33,209 nucleotides of DNA from assembly GCA_030597865.1 (NCBI GenBank), contig JAUVQZ010000003.1, positions 1-33,209 on the forward strand, written 5' to 3'. The notes under the pieces are model-generated. The model was not told the DNA's origin. It worked only from the letters and a program-made list of their open reading frames with translations, and ran no database searches. Shown here in pieces: positions 25,520-33,209 of the stretch (positions are counted from its first letter, which is position 1; each line of letters begins with the position of its first letter). Made by a program: the position numbers and the translations under genes. This stretch comes from Pseudomonadota bacterium (lineage in GTDB: Bacteria > Desulfobacterota > Desulfobulbia > Desulfobulbales > SURF-16).

Positions 25520-25915
25520 ATGAACGTAGGATTAAAGGATATCTTGGTACACCTGGAGAAAGAGCTTCCCGGCTTTGTGGCCTCTGCGGTTGTTTCGGTG
25601 GAGGATGGCCTTCCCCTGGCAGAGTATACCAAGAATAGTAATTTTGAGGCCGGAGAGGCTGCCGCCTATCTGGCCAGCATCGTTAAATCAAATCGCAAGG
25701 CCATTAAACTGCTGGAAGGTGGCCAGGTTACCGATGATCTGCTGATCACCACGGACAAGAATTATTTTTTGATCAGGCATGGTGTTGATAAGTCTTTTTT
25801 TATCTTTCTGATGACCTCCAAAAGTGAATGGCTTGGCAAGGCCCGGCTGCTGATCAAGAAGTATGAAGCCCTCATCAATTACGTCATGGAGAAAAAAATG
25901 AGCAGCCAGGAATAG
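25520..25915 (+). CDS. Roadblock/LC7-like protein
   Basis: MNVGLKDILVHLEKELPGFVASAVVSVEDGLPLAEYTKNSNFEAGEAAAYLASIVKSNRKAIKLL... Confidence 0.75.
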   Translation: MNVGLKDILVHLEKELPGFVASAVVSVEDGLPLAEYTKNSNFEAGEAAAYLASIVKSNRKAIKLLEGGQVTDDLLITTDKNYFLIRHGVDKSFFIFLMTSKSEWLGKARLLIKKYEALINYVMEKKMSSQE

Positions 25916-26024
25916 AGCAGCTCAGTCCTGAGTGGACCCACCCTCCCGGCGCTCAGAGGTGGACCAGAGATCAGATCCACCTCCTTCCTGTTATCCTTCC
26001 CCCAGTCCTGGAAAACAGGAATGA

Positions 26025-26213
26025 GGGCCGTTTTCGGATGCTGAAGGGGCCTCCCAGGTTATCAGGGGTATGGCCAAGATGACAAGCGGCGTCAAGATCC
26101 TGTTGGATATCGACAGGGCATTATCATCAGAGGAGCTCATGGCCCTCAGTCAGCCAGCCCAAGGCAAGACATTTAAAGTTTTTATAGAGCACTTCAGAGA
26201 GATAAAAAGATGA
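26025..26213 (+). pseudogene. CheW C-terminal remnant
   Basis: Open frame after a stop at 26022: [62 protein letters not shown]. 'VIRGMAKM..GVKILLDIDRALSSEEL' is the CheW C-terminal signature. The stop overlaps the next ATG (ATGA). Confidence 0.7.
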
Positions 26214-28105
26214 ATTTCAAAAACATGACAATCGGTAAACGAATCACCCTGGGTTATGCCTTTATCATAGCCCTTCTCGTTGTCCTTGCCGCTACCAGCT
26301 ACACAGGGGTGGGCGGCATTGTTAGCAACGCCGCCGAGGTCATTGACGGCAATAAGCTGAATGGCCTCCTGACCCAGAGGGAGGTGGATCATCTCAACTG
26401 GGTTGCCCAGGTCAACAGCCTGCTCACCGATGACAGTATCACCACCCTGACCGTGGAGATGGATGACCATCAATGCGGCTTAGGCAAGTGGCTCTACAGT
26501 GATGAGCGCCTGGAGGCCGAAGGGCTGGTGCCCAGCCTGGCCCCCCTCCTGAAAAAGATCGAAGAGCCCCATTATCGGCTCCATAATTCCGCCATAGAGA
26601 TCAAAGAGGTGTTCAGGCAGGCAGACGTCTCCCTGCCTTTGAGGTTGACCGAGATTGAGGCGGCCCACCTGGCCTGGGCCGGTAGGATCCGGGACGGCCT
26701 TATTGCTGGCAACGCTAGCCTGAATAATGTTCAGACCGATCCCGGCAAATGTGTCCTGGGCACGTTTCTCACCTCGCCTGAGGGCCGCAGGGCCTATGAG
26801 GCTGGGGATGGGGATTTTAAAAGGGTGTGGGGGGGCATCCCGGCCTCCCATAACCGCATGCACCAGTCTGCCAGCCGCATCAAGGAGGCCCTGGCCAGCG
26901 GAGACAGCGGTTCTGCCAAGCTGATCTTCCAGGAGGAGACGAGACCCATGCTGGCCGCCACCGTAAAGTCCTTACGGGATCTGAGCACAGTGGCCGGCCA
27001 TGAGCTCAAGGGCATGCAGCAGGCCAACCAGATCTATGCCCAGCAGACCATGCCCGCCCTCCATGAGGTGCAGGATCTCCTCCACCAGGTCAGCGCTGAG
27101 GCCAAGAGCAACATCATGACCGATGGGGCCATGCTGCAGGCAGCCAGCTCCACCCGTCTCAAGGTATCGGTGCTGGCCCTGTTCATCATCGCGGCCGCCG
27201 TCCTTATCGCCTTTTTTACGGCCACACGGCTCATTACCCTGTTGAGCGGTATCGTTAGCCAGCTGGGCCAGGGCTCCTCTGAGGTGAACTCCGCCTCCGG
27301 ACAGATCGCCGCCGCCAGTCACAGTTTGGCCGAAGGGGCCTCGGAGCAGGCCGCCACCCTGGAGGAGACCTCCTCTGCCCTGGAGGAGGTGTCATCCCTG
27401 ACCCGCCAGAACGCCGACAACACCGGTCAGGCGGATATCCTCATGACAGAGACCAGGGAGGCCATTGGTACGGCAGATCACTCCATGCAGGAGCTGAGCC
27501 GTTCCATGGCCGAGATCTCCCAGGCCAGCAGCGAGACCCAGAGGATCGTCAAGACCATTGATGAGATTGCCTTCCAGACCAACCTCCTGGCCTTGAATGC
27601 CGCGGTGGAGGCGGCCCGGGCCGGCGAGGCCGGCGCTGGTTTTGCCGTGGTGGCCGATGAGGTGCGGAACCTGGCCCTGCGGGCGGCTCAGTCTGCCAAG
27701 GAGACCTCGGGGCTCATTGATTCCACCGTGGAAAAGGTGGATCAGGGTGCGGAACTGTTGGTTGCGACAGGTGAGGATTTTTCCCGGGCTGCCCAGTCCT
27801 CCGAGAGGATGAGCACCCTGGTCAGCGAGATTACCACGGCCTCGGCTGAGCAGGCCCAGGGAATCGACCAGGTCAATAGGGCGGTGAATGAGATTGACAG
27901 CGTCACCCAGCTCAATGCCGCCGCCGCTGAGCAGTCTGCCTCGGCAGCCGAGGAACTCACCGGCCAGGCCGCCGCCATGCAGGATATTGTTGCCAATCTC
28001 CAGGCCATGGTGGGCGGCAGGGTAGGGGCTGAGGCGGCAAAGGCCAGTCCAGTCCAGACAGCAGTGGGGTCTGCCGCACCACAGCTCCAGCTCAGTGAGA
28101 AGTAG
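26210..28105 (+). CDS. methyl-accepting chemotaxis protein with tandem CZB-like motifs between its two TM segments
   Basis: TM1 '[16 protein letters not shown]', TM2 '[18 protein letters not shown]'. Between them two copies of HxxW...C.LG..L...H..xH. Then the MCP signalling hairpin '[41 protein letters not shown]'. Confidence 0.9.
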   Translation: MNFKNMTIGKRITLGYAFIIALLVVLAATSYTGVGGIVSNAAEVIDGNKLNGLLTQREVDHLNWVAQVNSLLTDDSITTLTVEMDDHQCGLGKWLYSDERLEAEGLVPSLAPLLKKIEEPHYRLHNSAIEIKEVFRQADVSLPLRLTEIEAAHLAWAGRIRDGLIAGNASLNNVQTDPGKCVLGTFLTSPEGRRAYEAGDGDFKRVWGGIPASHNRMHQSASRIKEALASGDSGSAKLIFQEETRPMLAATVKSLRDLSTVAGHELKGMQQANQIYAQQTMPALHEVQDLLHQVSAEAKSNIMTDGAMLQAASSTRLKVSVLALFIIAAAVLIAFFTATRLITLLSGIVSQLGQGSSEVNSASGQIAAASHSLAEGASEQAATLEETSSALEEVSSLTRQNADNTGQADILMTETREAIGTADHSMQELSRSMAEISQASSETQRIVKTIDEIAFQTNLLALNAAVEAARAGEAGAGFAVVADEVRNLALRAAQSAKETSGLIDSTVEKVDQGAELLVATGEDFSRAAQSSERMSTLVSEITTASAEQAQGIDQVNRAVNEIDSVTQLNAAAAEQSASAAEELTGQAAAMQDIVANLQAMVGGRVGAEAAKASPVQTAVGSAAPQLQLSEK

Positions 28106-28185
28106 GGGCAACAGGGGCGGCGCTTGAAAAGTGGCCACAATAACGCAGTGAGAGAAGATACCCCCGTAACCAACGGTAAACGGAC

Positions 28186-29379
28186 ATGAACAGAAACAGA
28201 GTGGATCTCGCCACAATAAAGGAACGAGTCCTGGTGGTTGATGATGACCAGGATGTCCTTGCGATGCTCCAGTTCCAGTTGCTTAAATTGGGACTAGAGG
28301 CCGACATGGTCAACAGTGGCAGGCAGGCCGTTGATTTACTGGCGGATCATGGGTATGGCCTGGTTATCACCGACATAGGGATGCCGGAAATGAATGGCAT
28401 TGAGCTGCTGCGCTCTATCCGGCAGCATCAGCCCCATACGGATGTCCTGGTTATCTCGGGTTATTGTGACCTTTACAGCTTCACAGATATTATTGCTGAA
28501 GGTGCTGCTGACTTCATTACCAAACCATTTGAGCGGGATGAACTGAAGGCCAAGCTCCAACGTATCTTCAGGGAGAGGATGCTTGTTGCTGATTTGGCCC
28601 GGGTAAAGGAAAAGGAAAAATCGTTTTTCCTCCATATCGTTGAGTCATTAGCCATTTCCCTTGATGAGAAGGATCAATATACCCATGGCCATTCGCGTCG
28701 CGTTACCAATCTGGCCTTGGAGATGGCAGAGCATGTAACGGAAGAGACGGTGGATGTTGACCTGCTGAGTCTCTGTGGCATGCTCCATGACATCGGCAAG
28801 ATAGGTGTCCCTGATAGGATCTTGACAAGCCCGGACACACTTTCAGAGGAGGAGTTTGAAATCATTAAGAAACATCCGGTACAGGGCGCCCATATCCTCC
28901 AGCCCATGGAGTCGGATGAGAGGATAGCTGAGATCTCAAAGGTCATCAAGCACCACCATGAACGCTTTGACGGTACAGGCTATCCAAGTGGCCTCAGGGG
29001 AACCGCTATTCCTCTATTGGCCAGGATAATTGCCATTGCCGATAGCTTTGATGCCATGACCTCAGGCCGTTCTTACCGCGAGGGGTTAAGTATTGAGACT
29101 GCCATTGAGGAGATACGAAAGAATATGGGATCGCAATTTGATCCTGTTTTGGCGGAGAAGTTTATTTATCTCATGGAGGGCAATCAGGACCAGACTCCTT
29201 GTTCTCGCCTGTTGGAATGTGACATTTTCCTAAAGATAACAAAGAACGATGTCTCAAGGTTTTATAAAATGCAGTACTGCTTTGCCGACTTCAGGGGCTG
29301 CGCCCGTTATAAGATAGGCGATGGGGATGATTCCTCACTTAACCTGCTGCCTGATGGTACCTTTATCATGGAGCGCTAG
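28186..29379 (+). CDS. REC-HD-GYP response regulator (putative c-di-GMP phosphodiesterase) with Cys-rich C-terminus
   Basis: REC 'VLVVDDDQDVLAML...VITDIGMPEMNGIELL'; HD-GYP 'LHDIGKIGVPDRIL', 'KHHHERFDGTGYPSGLRG'; C-terminal 'CSRLLECDIF...YCFADFRGCARYK'. Confidence 0.93.
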   Translation: MNRNRVDLATIKERVLVVDDDQDVLAMLQFQLLKLGLEADMVNSGRQAVDLLADHGYGLVITDIGMPEMNGIELLRSIRQHQPHTDVLVISGYCDLYSFTDIIAEGAADFITKPFERDELKAKLQRIFRERMLVADLARVKEKEKSFFLHIVESLAISLDEKDQYTHGHSRRVTNLALEMAEHVTEETVDVDLLSLCGMLHDIGKIGVPDRILTSPDTLSEEEFEIIKKHPVQGAHILQPMESDERIAEISKVIKHHHERFDGTGYPSGLRGTAIPLLARIIAIADSFDAMTSGRSYREGLSIETAIEEIRKNMGSQFDPVLAEKFIYLMEGNQDQTPCSRLLECDIFLKITKNDVSRFYKMQYCFADFRGCARYKIGDGDDSSLNLLPDGTFIMER

Positions 29380-29509
29380 GCGACAGGGCATACATTTGGT
29401 TCTTCGTCGATGGGCGGCAATGACTTTGTTTTTGCCACGGAATCCACGGAAAAATTGCCATAGGGTGGAAAAAGTTGAGCCTGCCAACCTGTACCTAACC
29501 ATTTTCCTG

Positions 29510-29569
29510 AACACAAAGGCACAGAGACACAGAGGGATTAGATGAAGAAAACCTCTGTGCCTTTGTGTT
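29510..29569. repeat. 17-bp perfect inverted repeat (aacacaaaggcacagag / ctctgtgcctttgtgtt), REP-like
   Basis: Copies at 29510-29526 and 29553-29569, downstream of the HD-GYP gene and convergent with rnd. Confidence 0.8.
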
Positions 29570-29623
29570 TGATAAACAACCTGCCAGATGGCCGGCCCGG
29601 CATGTACAAGGGAAGACCAGGGC

Positions 29624-30715
29624 CTATCTTTCAATAAATTCAGCAAGAAAAATCTTCCGCCAGCCTCTTCCCTGTCTCATCTGAGAGGGAGAGGAGGTGG
29701 TCTGTTTGATCAGTTCCTTCAGTTCGCCTTTGTTGCCCAGCAGGGCCGGGTCAATTCCGTGGCTATCTCCTTGCTGAACAATAAAGTCCTGGAGGCTGAC
29801 CAGGGCGGCTTTTTCCGTTTTGCTCAGCTTGATATTGCGTAACAGGGGGGGACAGTTCTTTTCTGATTGACCCAGACCCCTGTTCACCGACCCTATCATT
29901 GGGGGGCCATAGGCTGCCACGCACCGTGGGGAGATTTCACCGCACTCCTGTATGGCTGCTTGGTCGTCTAATCGTTGGCTGGCTATGCAGAGGAGGACAT
30001 TATCGCGGACAATATGTCCCCGGGGCCTATCTCTCTTTCGTGCCTCTTTTTCCCGCCAGAGGGTAAGTTCCTGGAGAATGGCAAGGGAGCGGCGATCCAG
30101 GCGGCTGGCGCCCCGTATCTTGAGATAGCGTTCCTGGTCACTTATTCCTCCATAGGTCTCAGGCTTGTCCAGTTTCTGCAGTTCTTCCTCCAGCCAGCTC
30201 CCGGCCTCAGGGGTGGCTCGCTCCAGCAACAGGGTCCGCATCTTGCCAAGATAACGGACATCGTCCAGGGCATATTCCTTTTGGCCATGGTCCAATGGAC
30301 GTTTGAGCCAGTTTGTCCGAGTTTCTGCTTTGTCCAGTTTGATCCCAAGGAGGATCTCGACAAGGGCTGCCAGGGAGAGGGTGGACGACAATCCCGCAAA
30401 GCCTGCCCCCAGCCTGGTGTCGAAAATGCTCTTCGGGTCTGCACCGGTGGCATGACGCAGGATGGCTAGATCCTGGGGGGCGTCATGCAATATTTTGACG
30501 ACTGCCGGATCAGCGAGTAAGTCGCCCAGGGGGGAGAGGTCGTCTAGGGCGCAGGGATCGATAAGGAAACACTCGTCCTGGGAAAGAGCCAGCTGAATCA
30601 AGCCCAGGCGGGGGTAATAGGTTCGTTCCCAGATAAATTCGGTGTCCAGGGCCACTGCATCCCTATTGCGGGCCCGTTTCACCACGTCCTGGAGGTCTTC
30701 TGCTCTATTAATCAT
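29624..30715 (-). CDS. rnd: ribonuclease D
   Basis: DEDD exonuclease motifs: 'VALDTEFIWERTYYPRLGLIQLA', 'ILHDAPQDLAIL', 'YALDDVRYL'. Start at MINRAEDL (30715) is more likely than 30790. Confidence 0.9.
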   Translation of the reverse strand: MINRAEDLQDVVKRARNRDAVALDTEFIWERTYYPRLGLIQLALSQDECFLIDPCALDDLSPLGDLLADPAVVKILHDAPQDLAILRHATGADPKSIFDTRLGAGFAGLSSTLSLAALVEILLGIKLDKAETRTNWLKRPLDHGQKEYALDDVRYLGKMRTLLLERATPEAGSWLEEELQKLDKPETYGGISDQERYLKIRGASRLDRRSLAILQELTLWREKEARKRDRPRGHIVRDNVLLCIASQRLDDQAAIQECGEISPRCVAAYGPPMIGSVNRGLGQSEKNCPPLLRNIKLSKTEKAALVSLQDFIVQQGDSHGIDPALLGNKGELKELIKQTTSSPSQMRQGRGWRKIFLAEFIER

Positions 30716-30841
30716 TATTGCCTGCCGTGTAAAAAAAGTTTCATTGTCATGCCGGATAAAATCACTGTGTGAAACAAGACATGTCGGCACAAGAAAAACA
30801 AGTATTAATTATACAGTCTAGTGCTTGGCTGGTTAAAGAGT

Positions 30842-30890
30842 CACCCTTCGCCAGGCTCAGGGGCCGGTTTCCTGAGCCTGCCGAAGGGTG
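30842..30890. repeat. REP-like palindrome
   Basis: cacccttcgccaggctcagg (30842-30861) / cctgagcctgccgaagggtg (30871-30890): 19/20 inverted match, in the rnd-sulP intergenic region. Confidence 0.8.
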
Positions 30891-30974
30891 GACTTGCTTA
30901 TTAACAGGTTGCTATTTCAGGGTCTACCGTTTAAGGTGGGCGGCTTTTTCCCAAACTATATGATAAGGATAGCG

Positions 30975-32504
30975 ATGTTTGAGCTTTTTGTTAGAAGAAC
31001 GGCAAGTTTCAAGAATGATATACTGTCGGGCCTGACCGTGGCCCTGGCCCTGGTTCCCGAAGCAGTGGCCTTTTCCTTTGTGGCCGGGGTTGACCCATTG
31101 GTCGGTCTTTACGCCGCCTTTCTTGTCGGCCTGATCACCTCCGTTATCGGCGGTCGTCCGGGTATGATCTCCGGCGCCACCGGCGCCCTGGCCGTGGTCA
31201 TGGTCTCCCTGGTTGCCCAGCATGGGGTTGAGTATCTCTTTGCCGCCGTGGTGCTGATGGGGGTCATCCAGATCAGCGCTGGGATGTTGCGGTTGGGTAA
31301 GTTCGTCCGTCTCATTCCCCATCCGGTCATGCTTGGCTTTGTCAACGGCCTGGCCATTGTCATTTTTCTGGCCCAGCTCAACCAGTTCAAGGTTGAAAAT
31401 GCCGAGGGGATGCTGCAGTGGATGAGCGGCCCCATCCTGTGGCTGATGCTCGGCCTGGTGGCACTGACCATGGCCATCATCTATTTTCTGCCCAAACTGA
31501 CCCGGGTCGTCCCTTCCTCCCTGGTCGCTATTATTGTTATCACCGCCCTGGCCCACGGACTTAACCTCGATACCCGCATGGTTGGCGACCTGGCCTCGGT
31601 TGCCGGCGGCCTTCCCACCTTCCATATTCCTTTGGTGCCGCTGACCCTTGATAATATGATGATTATCCTTCCCTACTCATGCATTCTGGCCGCCATCGGT
31701 CTGATCGAGTCGCTGATGACCATGAGTCTGATCGACGAAATCACCGAGACCAGGGGGCGCGGCAACAAGGAATGCGTCGGCCAGGGGGTCGCCAATGTGG
31801 TGACCGGTTTCTTTGGTGGCATGGGGGGATGTGCCATGATCGGCCAGAGTATGATCAACGTTAACTCCGGCGGCCGGGGGCGGCTTTCCGGCATTTCTGC
31901 GGCCCTCTTTCTCCTGGTCTTTATCGTTTTCGCCTCGGGCCTTATTGAGATGATACCACTGGCTGCCCTGGTGGGGGTCATGTTCATGGTCGTTGTCGGA
32001 ACCTTTGCCTGGTCGAGCTTTCGTATTCTCCACAAGATTCCGTTTACCGATGCCCTGGTGCTGGTCCTTGTCTCCGGCGTCACCGTTGCCACTGACCTGG
32101 CCCTCGCCGTTGGTGTTGGTGTCGTTGTCTCGGCCCTGGTTTTTGCCTGGGAAAGCGCCAAACGTATCACCTCAACCAAGAGTATCGATGACTCCGGGGC
32201 CAAGGTCTACAGCCTGAGCGGCTCCCTCTTTTTCGGCTCGATCCAAAGTTTTCAGGACCAGTTCACCCCCCAGGAAGATCCGGACGAGGTGATCATCGAT
32301 TTTGGCCAGGCCAGGGTCTGCGATCATTCGGGCATCGAATCCATCAACAGTCTCACTGAGCGCTATCTGTCCAGGGGTAAAAAACTGCGCCTGAAACACC
32401 TCAGTTCGGAGTGCCGCACCCTGTTGCAGAACGCCGGCAGCATGATCGAGGTAAATGTCATCGAGGATCCACGCTACAGGGTTGCCACCGATCAGTTGGC
32501 CTGA
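30975..32504 (+). CDS. SulP-family anion transporter with C-terminal STAS domain
   Basis: 'DILSGLTVALALVPEAVAFSFVAGVDPLVGLYAAF', 'GMISGATGALAVV', C-terminal STAS 'DEVIIDFGQARVCDHSGIESI'. Start at 30960 or 30975 (AAGGAT upstream). Confidence 0.92.
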   Translation: MFELFVRRTASFKNDILSGLTVALALVPEAVAFSFVAGVDPLVGLYAAFLVGLITSVIGGRPGMISGATGALAVVMVSLVAQHGVEYLFAAVVLMGVIQISAGMLRLGKFVRLIPHPVMLGFVNGLAIVIFLAQLNQFKVENAEGMLQWMSGPILWLMLGLVALTMAIIYFLPKLTRVVPSSLVAIIVITALAHGLNLDTRMVGDLASVAGGLPTFHIPLVPLTLDNMMIILPYSCILAAIGLIESLMTMSLIDEITETRGRGNKECVGQGVANVVTGFFGGMGGCAMIGQSMINVNSGGRGRLSGISAALFLLVFIVFASGLIEMIPLAALVGVMFMVVVGTFAWSSFRILHKIPFTDALVLVLVSGVTVATDLALAVGVGVVVSALVFAWESAKRITSTKSIDDSGAKVYSLSGSLFFGSIQSFQDQFTPQEDPDEVIIDFGQARVCDHSGIESINSLTERYLSRGKKLRLKHLSSECRTLLQNAGSMIEVNVIEDPRYRVATDQLA

Positions 32505-32660
32505 GTCTTTGGCCGTACAGCAAGGTGGAGACGAATCTCAGCCCCGCTGGTCTTAAAAGAGGCAGGACTACAGTGGCGGCCCATGGCAAAGGCTGCTACG
32601 TTGGAGCGGTTGTCTGTGGTGCTGTTTCCTTTAAACCCTGAGTCTGGATGATCCCTGCCC

Positions 32661-33209
32661 ATGCTGCTCATCTTCCCCCCTGTTGCCAAGCCGTGCGAGC
32701 CGCCGGCCGGTATTGCCCTCCTTGCCGGGATTCTGCATGGCCACGGTTTGCCCTGCACCTTGCTGGACGCCAACCTTGAAGGCCTACTTCATCTGCTTGA
32801 TTCGCCCCCTGCTCCCTCCGACACCTGGGGCCGCCGTGCCTGCCGTGGCCTGGATGCCAATCTAGCTCGCCTCAAAGATCCGCAACTCTATACCAACCCG
32901 GATCGTTACCAGCGTGCGGTGGCCGATGTCGGCCGGGTTCTTGACCTCATTGGCCGGCCCCATGGCCTGGGTTTGAGTCTCGCCAACTACCAGGATCAGG
33001 CCTTATCGCCGCTGAAAAGTGCGGACCTGCTGCGGGCCGCGGCAACACCCGAGTCAAACATCTTCCACCCCTATTTCAGCCAACGGTTGCCCGGCCTGAT
33101 CGCGGCCCAGAGGCCCAAGCTGGTGGGTATCTCCCTCAACTACCTGAGCCAGGCCATCACCACCTTTGCCCTGATCGGCTTTTTGAAGAAAAAATATCCC
33201 AGCCTGCCC
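32661..33209 (+). CDS. N-terminal part of a B12-binding/radical-SAM-like protein, truncated by the window end
   Basis: Open for 183 codons with no stop: MLLIFPPVAKPCEPPAGIALLAGILHGHGLPCTLLDANLEG...RPKLVGISLNYLSQAITTFALIGFLKKKYPSLP. 'FPP...P.GIA.LAG.L...G......D.N' is typical of cobalamin-binding radical SAM N-termini. Not in the supplied ORF list. Confidence 0.7.
   Translation, partial: MLLIFPPVAKPCEPPAGIALLAGILHGHGLPCTLLDANLEGLLHLLDSPPAPSDTWGRRACRGLDANLARLKDPQLYTNPDRYQRAVADVGRVLDLIGRPHGLGLSLANYQDQALSPLKSADLLRAAATPESNIFHPYFSQRLPGLIAAQRPKLVGISLNYLSQAITTFALIGFLKKKYPSLP

Noticed and set aside
27392-28216. Minus-strand 274-aa ORF
   Set aside because: Antisense to the MCP signalling hairpin; H/G/L-rich shadow composition.
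30924-32203. Minus-strand ORFs of 233, 176, 123 and 118 aa
   Set aside because: Antisense to the SulP transporter; no family motifs.

Overview
This 33.2 kb window looks like a chromosomal segment of a deltaproteobacterial (Desulfobulbales-like) genome; the lineage is inferred from gene style only. Left to right it contains: a truncated amidohydrolase (MTA/SAH-deaminase-like), a YqaA/DedA-type membrane protein, pcm with a BamE-like lipoprotein, an acidic zinc-ribbon protein, and tRNA-Phe(GAA). An AT-rich island follows, with a HATPase / STAS-like (DUF4325) / membrane-protein cassette, an orphan ORF, and a frameshifted RAYT (Y1 transposase) with recognisable inverted ends. Next is a three-gene operon (LicC/PntC-type cytidylyltransferase, HisC/CobD-like PLP enzyme, CDP-alcohol phosphatidyltransferase) that looks like a compact lipid head-group pathway. 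The central region is dense in signalling genes: two sigma-54-dependent response regulators, two chemoreceptors (one with tandem CZB-like motifs between its TM helices), a 1423-aa REC-7xPAS-HK-REC hybrid kinase, and an HD-GYP response regulator. Embedded there is a likely operon of DUF4388+Roadblock, an unknown 157-aa protein, an amidoligase (COOH-NH2 ligase-like), a class II glutamine amidotransferase and a second Roadblock protein, then a CheW C-terminal remnant coupled to the MCP. The window ends with RNase D, a SulP transporter and a truncated B12-binding radical-SAM-like ORF that is absent from the supplied ORF track. The strongest candidates for undescribed biology are the amidoligase/GAT-II/Roadblock operon, the lipid head-group operon and the HATPase/STAS cassette beside tRNA-Phe. 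All family calls come from motif reading; no searches were run.
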